This document shows positions 27,201-39,500 of a DNA stretch of 64,000 nucleotides, piece after piece. Source of the DNA: Schistocephalus solidus (lineage: Eukaryota; Platyhelminthes; Cestoda; Diphyllobothriidea; Diphyllobothriidae). The stretch lies in the NCBI GenBank assembly GCA_017591395.1, contig WEDG01003233.1:1-64000 (forward strand), written 5' to 3'. Position 1 is the first letter of the stretch. Each line of letters opens with the position of its first letter. A program made the position numbers and the translations under genes. The notes below the pieces were generated by a model, which did not search any database, was not told the DNA's origin, and saw only the letters and a list, made by a program, of their open reading frames with translations.

Positions 27201-28764
27201 GAACAGTTAGAAATGTCCACGTTGACATGAGATGACAATAGTGGAGCATCGGGAACAGCGCTTGGCAATGCCTTGGAGTGGTGTTGGGGTTTACCGTTGC
27301 GGTTTGGGGGGGTGGGGTGATCTGTTGGGGGTGACTGTATTTCAGTTTAATCCAGTAATTCAGCGCTTCCCGTCTCAGTAAATCGATTTTACGAAATGCC
27401 TGACCTGAATAATCTCAAATAAAATTCCAAAAGCGACAAAAACCGTCATGTAGGATTCATCATTTATAAGACGAAAAACTGTGGAATTGCTGTTTTCAGC
27501 AAACGCAGACAGGCTCAGCCTCAACCATACGATGCAGCTGAAAACTGAACGAAAATCAGCACAGCACATTCAAATGTAAACTGACATCTGGGGCTAGGTA
27601 ATCTGGTGGGGGACACAAGGCTGTCAGAAATAGAGGGTTAACGTAGGTCAGGTTCGTGCACCGATGAAAAATAAGGGTAGCTTCGAATTCTCAAAAGGCA
27701 TAACTGAAAAATTTTAATTGGCTTTCCCGAGGGTAGGCACAGCTTTTGTGGCATAGTATTCGCAAGCGAAGGCACATTCAGTCGGTGGGAAACAAGTGAT
27801 TTGGACTTACGGCCTGATCGGTCCAATCAATCTTCCGAAAGAGTTTCAGTATGCGGTTCACAGAGTTCTTATCCAAGTCCCGCCACAACAGTTGACGTAG
27901 GAAGCGTTGCAAAGGAGTCAGTTCAACGGCACCAAACTGTACGGGTGGAGGGAAAGGAAAGGAGAAAACCCACAGGTCTGTTACACATTAGTAATTCCTG
28001 TTCCTATCAAAACCCACATTTCGCGATCAATTCGGAGGCGGCAGCCAGGTTTGTAACGCTGGAAGCCAGGTAGATCAACGAGGGGACGGAGTCTCGTTGG
28101 CCTAGATTCTGGCTACCCAACGCGTCCGCAAGGGGCCGGTTGGGGGGGGGGATAAATGGCCATCAGTGAAGTTTAGCTGGAAACGAGACGGGCTCTAGGG
28201 CCCGGCGAATCAGTAATGGAGGAGTGGCAGTGACAGTGCTACCAGTATGCAAAGCGCTGAGTTCCAAGACGACGACTGTCTGGTATGATAGTGCAAAACC
28301 CAAAGATGGCACTCTGACACAGTTTTCGTGAAGCCCCATCACCAAAGTTTGCTAACTCCAGCTGTCCTGTGGTGAAGGTCTTGTGCCAAAGTGCTAGGGA
28401 AAGAACAATATCGAACAAACCATGACACAGTTTCAGTGGGGGCGGACGTGCTTATCAGGCCTGATCCAGTAGTGCGGACGAAAAGTACGCGAACTGGACA
28501 ACTTAATCGAAGACAGAAATCTGGTACTAGGTGCCGAAATGCATAAACGTTCCTGGACCCAGGTAACCACAGTTTGATGGCGCGCAGTCTCTGTCGGCTG
28601 CCGCATAGAGACTCAGGCGTCATTCACCGATCTAGCTATAGAGCGGAACATGCTCACCAGTTGTCGATTAAAGTTTACTTTAGGGCCCCGATATCATTCG
28701 TACAACAGCCGGTTATGGTACCCAATACCATGGAGATAGGGATATGACTGGCTAACGCCAGCAT

Positions 28765-28818
<54 letters not shown>

Positions 28819-30448
28819 AGTGAATTCTATCGTTTGACGTGGTTGCCCTGTTTTTTTTCAATACCACATGAATTGGCCGTTGAGAGCGTAACTCGGTGCC
28901 TGCGAGATAACGCAATTTACATCCCAATACAACACATTTAAGAAATGTTTAGGCTCTGTCTCAAGAACTACTGTCAATTCGATGGAAAGTTCTATCAACA
29001 GGTTAAGGGTACCCCGATGGGCTCACCAATCTCGGGTCTACTGGCAGAATTAGTATTGCGACAACTAGAAGAGGAGGTTATGCGAGCTTTCAGACCAAAA
29101 TGTGGGTCCTATACGTAGATGATACGTTTGTTACCATAAAAGCCTCCGAAGTGGAGCAGTTGCATCAGAGCCTGAACAGTGTTGTTCCAGCTATTCAGTT
29201 AACTCGTGAAGAGGCAACAGGAGGTATCCTTCCTTTCCTCGACGTGAGTATCCAAAAAATCAGTGATGGTGGCCTCGCAACAAGCGTCCACCGAAAACGC
29301 TCTAATGACGATATCATACTTAGCTATGAAAGCAATCATCCTGCGGCCCATAAAAGAAGCTGCGTTCGAACCCTTTTCCACCGGGCCTTTCGTTACTGTA
29401 GTAGCGATGATCTACGCAAAAAAGAACTCACTTACCTGTATCGGTTATTCCGACTCAACGGATACCCAGTCAGCTTTGTGAAAAGCTGCACCAGTCACCA
29501 GAGGCAACCACAAAACGTCGGCTCTAATGGAGAAACCGGACAGCGTAAATTCTACTCCCTACCCTACATGCAGGGCATCTACAAAGTAATCGCCGCACAA
29601 TTAAACTGGTTTGGCATCCCCATTGCGCACAAACGGGCATCGTCCTTGCGTGCAACACTATCCCGAGTAGAAGACCCTATACCCAAAGACCAGCAAACTA
29701 ACGTCATCTACCGCATTCCATGTACTAACTGCTCTTGCACTTATATTGGTCATACCGGCCGACGACTTGGGACACGTATTACCAAACATAAACAAGCCAT
29801 CCCTGGACGCGAACCTTTGTCACTCGTCTTTGCGCACGCCTTTGAGATCGACCATCACTTCAATTTGGACGGAACCGAGATTGTTGCAATGGCTAACACC
29901 AAACAGGCGCGTGAATTCCTCGAGGCGTGGCACTCTAGCACGACCAGCATCAACCACCATGTCGATCTGGGCTCTCATTACGAAGACCTGCGTGCCCGGC
30001 TCACTGACTTGCGCCCACAGCCTAACAACACCCACCCCCTCCCCCTGGCACGGAGAACCACAGCTGAAACTCCTAACACCTCCAACATCGGCGTAATTAC
30101 CTCTGCTCCCATCCCGCATCGACGACCATTAAGTTCCCCGTCTGCAGTTGCATTTAATCTCCATCTCCCTTCCCCTCCGACAGAGGGAGCCCTAACAGCT
30201 CCCCCCCCCCCCCACCTAACCAACCCCAATCCTACCGTAATTATGTGCCCATCCAGCTCACCCCAATTGGTTGTCTCTCATTGTCTGTCCTGCAGCACAA
30301 ACTGGTCGTCTGACCATTTTATTTTCTCTTCTGTTCATTTCGTCTAAAGACGGGTTAGTGTGACCAACTTGAAAATTCACGAGTACACCTCTTTTTTCTG
30401 ACGAGCCTTTCTTCTTCACTATATCATCTCGGAATGAACTCTACCTCA

Positions 30449-30504
<56 letters not shown>

Positions 30505-33500
30505 GGTCCTTTAGCAGATCGGTGAGCAACACACTATCATCATATTCCCGATCGCAACCGACAAAACGACGAGCCCGTGGCTCAATGGTAGAGCGTTCGA
30601 CTCAATTATCAAAGGTCGCGGGTTCGAATCCCAGGTGTTCCACACTTGGGATTGGGTATGACTGGCTGATGACGGCTAATAAGCCAGAAATGGCCATTCC
30701 GGTCCCCCTTGTTTTTGTCGGTTCCACTTTATCAATATATATATATATATATGCAACTGCAGACGGTGAACTTAATGGTCGTTGATGAGGGATGGTAACA
30801 GTTATAATTGAGCTGATGTTGGAGGTGTAAGAAGTTTCTGCTGTGTTTTGCCGTGTCAGGGGGAGGGGTGAAGAGACAGTGATATTCTACATGGTCCAGC
30901 AGGGATTATCGACTGTTGTTAGGTTGTGGGCGCAAGTCAGTGAGCCAGGCACGCAGGCCTTCGTAATTAGAGTCAATATGGACATGGCGTTTGATACTGG
31001 TCGTGCTAGAGTGCCAAGCCTCTAGGAAATCAAGTGCCTGTTTGGTGTTAGCCATTGCAACCACTTCGGTTCCGTCCCAATTGAAGCGATGGTCGAACTC
31101 AAGGTCGTGCGTAAACAAGAGCGACAAAGGGTCACGTCGCCGGATGGCAAGTTTATGTTTGGTAATACGCATCCCAAGTCATCGGCCGGTATGACCAATA
31201 TAAGAGCAAGATCAGTTAGTACATGGAATACCGTAGATGACATTTGTTTGCTGCTCTTTGTGTATGGGGTCTTTTACTCCGGATAGTTTTGCGCGCAAGG
31301 AGGATGCCGGTTTGTGCGCAATGGAGATGCCAAACCAGTTTAATTGTGCGGCGATCGCTTCGGAGATGCCCTGCATGTAGGGTAGGGAGTAGAATTTACG
31401 CGGTCTTGGTGATCCATTAGAGCCGAAGGTTTGTGGTTACGCTCTCAATGGCCAAAACAAGTAGTATTGGCCCAAATCCTACCGCCCACCACAGTTGGTT
31501 TTCTGTCAATGTCTGCCCTGCAGCACAAACTAGTCATCTGACCATTTCAATTTCTCCTCTGTTCATTTCGTCTGACGACGGATTGGTGTAGCCAACTTGA
31601 AAATTCACGAGTTCAACTCTATTTTCCGATGAGCATTCCTTCTTCACTATTTCATCTCGGAATGCACTCTAACTCTGCTATTCAACATATTTATGAGCCT
31701 CAAACGCTTATCCTTACCAGACGTTGGGAGAAATTCGCACAGGGGCAGGCGATGACTTACGAGCAGCTGACTTTGCTTCACCGCTGTCATGATCATGACT
31801 TTCTACCGAAGTCTCTTTGCTTCATGCCCAACTTGCCGAATGAAACTGGAAGACTACTTCCACGCAAATACGGATTTCAAGTTTTGAGTGCAGTTATATC
31901 AGACGTCCACCATCGTCTTTGCAAATTTGAAACAACGATATCCTACCTTCGAGCACAGTTCGTTACAGCACTACCTGAAAATGTATTCGAGAACGTGCTA
32001 CAACGAATAAATGCCGCTGCTATTGAAACCAGAATAAAAAAGCGAGCCGAACTTCCAGTTAAAATGCGATCCCTTCTGCGTCCTCTCAACGGAAACCACA
32101 GATCAACAAGAGTTGTTAACCTTTCCAAAAGGATTCTAACCTGCTGAAATTGGCCTACTATCTAAAGGTACAAAATTCAGCCACACCAATGCTGCGCCTA
32201 CAAACTTTCTTGCGAGCCTTGAATCTGTCCTAATAACCTCTGCTGTGCCGGAAGGCATGCGTACGGACATACGCAGCTGTGCCACTAGTATCCTTCGGCA
32301 AAATAAACACCATCAAGTCTTGCCCATCGACGAAGAAAAGGGACTAATATCTCTAAATACAGACGATAGTATAGTGATTGTGTCTGCTGACAAGGGTGGC
32401 GCCACCGTCATCATGGAAAAGACTGACTATATCAACAAAGCTAATCAAGTCTTCAACGACAAGGAAGCCTACACACCACTCGCAGAGGATCCAACTCAAA
32501 AGCAGGCCGCATCTATGAAGAGGAAAATAACTGAGCTCGCTCGATTGAAACTCATAATCCCCGATGACTCCAGATTTAATAATCTCAGTGCTCCCCGTAT
32601 TGCACATGCATATGGCCTCCCAAAAGTTCACAAAGCAGGCGCGAAATTGAGGATCATAGTACCACTGATTGGATCGCCTACTAAAAACCTCGCTAAATGG
32701 TTGTACCGGCACCTGAAACACCTCACCGATGGATCAAAATACAACATTAAAAACTCTCAGGCATTCCTTCAGAAGATCCAAGGCCTTAAAGTAAGTCCCG
32801 GTGAGTGTATTTTATCGTTTGACGTGGTTGCCCTGTTTTCTTCAATACCACATGAATTGGTCATTGAGAGCGTAACTCGGCGCCTGCAAGATAACCCAAT
32901 CGACATCCGTCATCCGGTATATTAGCCGTCATCAGCCAGCCATCCCCAACACCAGGTGTTGCAGCACCCGAGGTTCAAACTCGGACCTGTTGGTTAGAAG
33001 CCCAACGCTCTAATCCAATGCGCCACGAAATAATTGTCCTGCCTGTTTCGATTGGGAATATAAACAAGGGAAGTACTAAAATGTATTGGAGAGAAACTTT
33101 CAAAGGCCTTCAAATCAGGATACTGTCAGTTCAGTTCAGCTTTATTAAGGAAAAGGTAGGCGACGCCTTTGAACCCCCTATTGATTTCAATGACATTGAA
33201 AATTTTAAAAAAGGCCAACACATAATGGACGTTGGACAAAGGGTTATCTCCCCGTCCCTCTACAAGCATCGGACGAAAAAATTATAAATAATATTAATCA
33301 AAAATATGGAGTAGTATGTTCGATAACACGTAACTTTGTGACTGGAGATAGCTTGGAGAAAATGTTTTAGTTTTTGATGTCGTGGTGGTACATATGGCTG
33401 TACTGGTCAAACTACCGTGTCAGAATACGTACAATGGAGGAAGTGTTAATTGGATCGCCGTGGCGAAATTCACATCAGGGTAGACCTCACGGTCCCCTTC

Positions 33501-36500
33501 GTAAACCAGTATGAAGTCCGAGAGAAGATAACCAGTGTTCAAATCGTGTTCATTGGCCGATGAGTCATAAGCCTCCGTCTAACGCGTGCCACAGAGTTGC
33601 GCAGTGCCCCCATTATGACTAAAACAGTGCCAGTGCACATTGGCTACCGTAAACACCTGCTGTAAATTGGTCCCGCGCCCCGCGTTGCTGTTTGCTCTAC
33701 TCTAAGCACAGACTTTTAGACGAACTCGAAAAGTACATTTAGGGATCAAACGAGTGGCCAGACTTTCTTTTACCCTGTAAACCTTTGTGCCCATCAGGAA
33801 TGTGACCCAAGCCCCCAGGCTTTCCTACCGAGTAGCAAACCCTGGAAACTGCTTAGGATTCAGTATAAAAGGCTTCAGAAGGAAATTACGCCTAAAATAA
33901 AGGCTGGATAGAAGGAAAGACACATACAGTCTTGTGGGAAAATGACCACCAAGTGCGAAATTAGAGGGTCAATCAGTGTGCAACAGACCTGACACATTGT
34001 CTTCGGCGGATCGCAGTAGTAGTAGGAGTTGTCAATCATGGTGACGTAACGTTGGTCCATGTGGACAGCCGTCTTTTTGCGTCGCATAACCTCCAGGTAG
34101 GCCTTGGTGCGCAGGTGGGACTGCGGTGAACGATAGAGAAATCGACCGCAGGTGTCCAGAAGGCCGCAGGCCATCTCGATTTGATGGTGCACAAAGTTGG
34201 GTAGGAGACGCTTAAGGCAGGAGAGGGCGTCGTCTGCGGCGAAAATTCTAAATTTCACCAGTTCACCTGCGAGGAAGGGATATCATCAGCTGGGGTCAGT
34301 TAGGTAGAATAAGTTGTGTGTGAATCAAAACTTCGGAGAGAGAGCAGCCAAGGGTTTCAAGTATCCAAATAGAAGGGGAAAATGGTACCACAGCGAAGAC
34401 TTTCCAATCTGATTCGCGCGATCTCACCTCGGGGTCGAAAAGTGAAAATTGACGACAAAAAATTTCACAAGTATCGATAGGGAAGTGAAAATTTTTTCCT
34501 AAGTCAGCCAACGCCCGAAAAACACAATTCAACACAGTTGACATAAATCTGGGTGCAAGAGGATATTTGGCTGGTATCACATTCCTGATTACAATCGACG
34601 GCCTGGTTGAAAAGAGTAGAAGAAGTCGGTTTGACTCACTGCTTTCAAACCCAGGCAGAGCATAAAGATGCTTACCCTTATCTGACTCTATGATGGTGGA
34701 TATGAATGAGACATGACGCCTTATTCTCGACTAATTCCTGAAACTCACCTCTTCACTTCTATTAGCATAAAGATGCATCAAAAATGGGAATCAGAGAGCA
34801 TCCACTATCCAAAAGATTCCACCAGCACCACCACTACTTCAAGGATCTAGGTAAAACAGACCGGGCCAGGCTGAAAACCCCAGTCAAGACCCTGTAGATG
34901 TGGTCCATAGGCTCAGGATTAACGAGTGTGCAATCGGCAACATTATCAAGAAGATAGAGGTCCGATCTCAACCTGTAAACGAAAGCTACCTTAGATCCGG
35001 ATGGAATCGAGGCAAGAAGATCTTAACGGAATTGAAGAAAATGGCCCTAACTATCCTCTTCGGGGATGACGCGAACTTCACCATTGATAGCGTCACTAGA
35101 AGCAGGACTGACAGGCACATCACTAAAAGTAGGTTGAAGCATGTTCACAGCAAATCTAGAACAAGTAAAAAAGTTACGCATTCATACCACCTGATAATAT
35201 TTGATCTCCGGGCCTAAACTTATGACTTATTTTCTGTAAATGGATCAGGATTATGGCAAAGGGGTGTCTGGATCTGGTCTCATAGCCTCACCACCCAGTG
35301 TGGATCTAGCGGAATTGAGCAACGAAAGGCTTGTAATTCTCAAGATCCCAATCTCGTGTTTCTGAGGTTCTCCGTGTCCAGGCTGTGGAATCTGTGGACG
35401 ACCCACACAGGAATCATGTGATCCCGGTTCCGGCACCACTATAAAAGTCTGAGACAGAGTTGTCGACGAATTCGCCTTCTTGAACGGTCATCAATCTTTT
35501 TCTGAAGAGCCTATATCGAAAAATCTGAGATTTTTAGAACCTACGACCTTGAGCGCGCCTACGCCATTTTTAGATTATTAAGCTCACGAGGGTGAAGAAG
35601 CCAGTTTTCAATGATTCCTTAAGAGTTTTATTTTTTTTACTGCAAGTATCCAATTACCTTTATCCACAATGGAATAGCTGCGCGTTCAAGTGCGAAACTG
35701 GCCAAATCGGCCTACTCATATCTGCCTCCGATTGGACTACCGTGCTCCATATGTAACTTAAGCGTGCGAAAATGCACTTTTTCATAGTGGTTCTCAAATT
35801 AATGCTTTTCCCAAACACCACATTTTCCCGAAGATCGGGATGTGCTGAGGAATTTTTATAGTATAAAAGCACGTGAGACTCGAAAACGCTAACTAAACTA
35901 GCTGGTTATAAAAGCGACTTTCATAAAGGGGCTCATCACTGGCACTACAAAATTCTGTGGGAGATGACAGTCCGTCTGCATCAGGAGATGAAAACCAGCA
36001 AAGTTCTGAGGGTGCAGTACCGGTATGCGCGCAAAGTGTGTAATTGTTAAAGAAGCTTTGCTGCATCTACCAAACTCTGTTTAAAAGAATCAAACCTCTT
36101 TTAATGGCACGAGAAAATCGAGCCGATTGGAGGTGGGCGTGGGTGCAGTGACTGTAGAAGTCGAATCCACGTTTACGCGCGCCACATACGTTCTGATCTC
36201 AACGCAATCGCAGGAGGAACGTTCAGAAGGGCCTCTAACCTGTCACCCAACACCGTTGCTATATGCGTTACGTTAATAAGGACGAGTAACAAGTGATTGC
36301 GTCGGTTTTTACCGTTCCAAGCAATCCTGTCAAAGAGTCCTCATAGGCAAAAATGCACCCGATTAGTTGTAATGAGGGAACGATGCATCGCATAGGATCA
36401 GGGTCTGTCTTACTGTCTGCGAGAGGTATCGACTGTTGACGACCATACCACTGTTGTGTAAACAAATACAAATTATCATCATCATCATCAGTAGTACAGA

Positions 36501-39500
36501 GAAGGGAGGGAGGGAAGCACGGACTCACCGATGAACCGAACAGTCTTTAACTTCATCTCCAAGTTCACTTGGTCCTTCTTTGCGACATGCCAGCGAAACT
36601 CGTCTAGCAGCATCTCGTTGAGGTCCTGGCTCAAATCTGGCATGACCGGATGCAAAGCGGCAACAAGACGAGCATAGAATGGCAGAAGATCGCAGCGGCT
36701 ACGCGGAACCATCAACAGAGTACGGGCTAGACGCCGACGATTGGGTTTCCGGTTGAGGTTCAAGCAGAAATCAATCGCCGCCTATGCAGGGGAGAGGGGG
36801 TTGTCATGCGAAGAAAATGAGTGAGTTAGCATAACGAGCTTCAAGTGGGGTCAGCCATAAGATGGCCTTAGTCCTCAACCAGTCCTATGGTTCTATCCAA
36901 TATGGGTATCATTCGCCGTTATAGTTATTCGTGCAGTTGGCAACTATAGCACGCACTTCGTTTAACCGAAGTCTCATTCGATCTCGTAGTAGTTACCAGA
37001 TCGAGCAAAGAAAGGTGATTGTTATCTAAAAAGCACAATAGCCAGGTGCCTGTTTCGGCATCGCAGAGTCAGGCTGTATTCATCCAGTAAGCGTCAAAAC
37101 CAACCGATAGTCTGTCTGACCTTCACTGATCGGGTGGTGTTCTTTGCACGTCTAATGAATAGATCCAAATTTTCGGAACAAGGTTGATCCTGCAATTACC
37201 CATACACCACAAAAAGGTCTCTCACCTCACCACCTGGCCAGGCGCCAGTCGGCGCGTAGAATGCAAGAGGCAAGCCACGTCGCTCCGGAAGAGATATAGG
37301 CGGAACAAGGTACCGAAAACAACCTGCAAGTGTCTCTGCAACTGTTACCTCGTGCAAGGGGTGGCGGAAAAAGGACCGAGGATTTCTCAGTGAAAAGCAG
37401 TTTGCCTAAACTGAGCGTTTGCAACGCAGTCGAGAATGCGCGCGCCCTAGTTTGTTGAATCAGGGCATGAAAAGTTCGTGTGTGTGAGAAGGGAGTCACT
37501 GAGCGTCAGGCTCCCGTGAGAAAAGTCGGTGATGGTGGACTGCGCACGTGAGCACTGTGGCAAGTTCGCATAGTTCTGAGGGGCTCGAGTACGTGCGTTT
37601 TGTGTGTCGATCAAAATTCTTCGCCTGTTAGACCAGGCTCGCCAACATCAACGCAATCCCTTACAGCCTTAAAATATGTTTTCCACGGAGACATAACCAT
37701 CCAAGTGACCTGCTGGCTGCCCTTTGAAAACCAAAAGAGCATTTGAAGCTCCAGGCATTTTGACGGAAGGATTGTACCTTTGCGTCTTATGGGGTTCAAC
37801 CTAGAACACGCGTAGGCAGAAAGGAATGGCGACAAAACTAAAAAACCGCTAGTAAAAATTACAGGGTTGTGGATTTGTTAGCGCTAAAGCTTAAAGCACA
37901 GATCATGACTACTAGTTCTGCGACTTTATCTGAAGAACTTACCCGGTCAATTAGATCTCGATTGACGCAGTTGGGAAGCTGTGTGAGGAAGGTTTCCATG
38001 AGCATTTTGGCGTTGGTGGGACCCTCCTCTTCGTCTGAAAATGCACAAATCATGAAAAGGGGCATAAAGGAACATGGCTGATTAACCGCAAGTTCAGAAA
38101 TAGTGTTAAAAACCAAAGTGGCAAGGAACTGGCATGATGACGCAGGTGCGTGGGGGCACCGAACAACGTTTTTCGTTACAAAACGGTCACCGGCGCTTCA
38201 CCTCTAAGCGGAGCCATTATGCGGATTTTCTGTAAAGCTGCCTGTCCGAAGAGTGCCATCGATATTTTATAGTCGTTTTATATCCGATAGAGGGAAATCT
38301 GCTGCCTCAGCACATTTTAAAACGGCTGCGACGATATCAGACTGCTGGTTCCGACTGACAGGGAGTGCGTTCTTGTCGGCCGCACCACATGTGAGAACAC
38401 ACACTGCTGAATGACTTGCACTCCTGTCCGGAACTTGCCTAAGCAATCGCGACATAAACAGAATCAAAAAAATAAGAACCGGTATCGCAGTACTCACGGT
38501 CGTCTGTACCGAAGGTCTTCTCCTTGTCCTGGCCGGAGACCTCGACGCAGGAGGAGGGGGGAAGCAGACTGCCAGGACAGACCAGCTCCTCGGCGGCCAG
38601 TCGGTCGGCCTCCTCGGCTATCTCTATTTCCACTTTGTCTACATCCAACTCTTCAGAAGAAACAGTCAAATGAGATTATACGGGCCGTGGAAGAGTTCAA
38701 ACAGCGTGGGGGTGTGGCACTTTCTTGCCTTCAGTCAGTCAAACGCAGGGTACAGGACGAAAACAGCACTATGTAAACCAACATGCATGCACTACCGAGA
38801 GTGGACCGATGCAAATTTTCCCCTTTATACACAATTTCGACAACCCTGGCACGCTGAAGATCATGGTTTGAAATGTTAGCAACTGGCAGAGCAACTTGGC
38901 CCTCGTTTCAGTGTTGGCGCTCCCTCAAAGAGAGATCAGAGACCTGGTTTGAAGTCTGGTTCGTTGGCGTCCCTGGATCAGCCCGTGTGGGGACCGCGTA
39001 GACAGTGATTCGGACTCGTCAGTCATTTTGTCTGACCTTGTCTCGCCACTGGAAGAGCTTGAGTGCGGTAACAGAGTGAAGGATACACGTCACGGCTTCG
39101 CTCTCCGGGCAACAGTAACGGTGGGTTATTACAGCACCAAGAAAGCCAGAAGCCCAGCCAGGGACCGGTAATAATCGGAGTTTTACGGGTGGAGCATTAC
39201 AGCGGGTAATATAAGGGGTATACGCTCCTTGCAAAATTGCATTTGTTGTTCTTTTTTCTTTCTTATAAAGGCTCTAAGAATTAGATAGTCATAGCGGATA
39301 GCGCCTTGACAGGCCTGGTGTCACTCGCGCAGACTTCGATAGAATCCTACTGCTTCGACATCGGTGTAAAAAGGATGACTGACTTTTCCATCGTCGAGCA
39401 TAAAGCAAAACACGAGCCTGGGGTTTCTGGCTTTCTTGATGGTTTATACAACCTACTGTTACCCAGACAAAATGGTTCCTGTCGCTTAAAATGAGCGCTA

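Larger units (their letters stand above)
28815..30452 (+). mobile_element. Penelope-like element copy 1, 5'-truncated (RT palm plus GIY-YIG endonuclease)
   Basis: Begins inside the RT (FDVVALF block, near 28829), continues through MGSPISGLLAELVLRQLEEE and YVDD (29112-29123), and the cysteine-bearing GIY-YIG nuclease (VIYRIPCTNCSCTYIGHTG, KQAREFLEAWHSSTTSI). The frame from 29100 to 30347 is open for 415 codons. Upstream, an extra base in the FDVVALF region and a frameshift near 29098 break it. The 3' end contains the pseudo-LTR sequence also found at 31515-31675, then a TA microsatellite. RT and endonuclease together support target-primed transposition in active PLEs. Confidence 0.93.
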
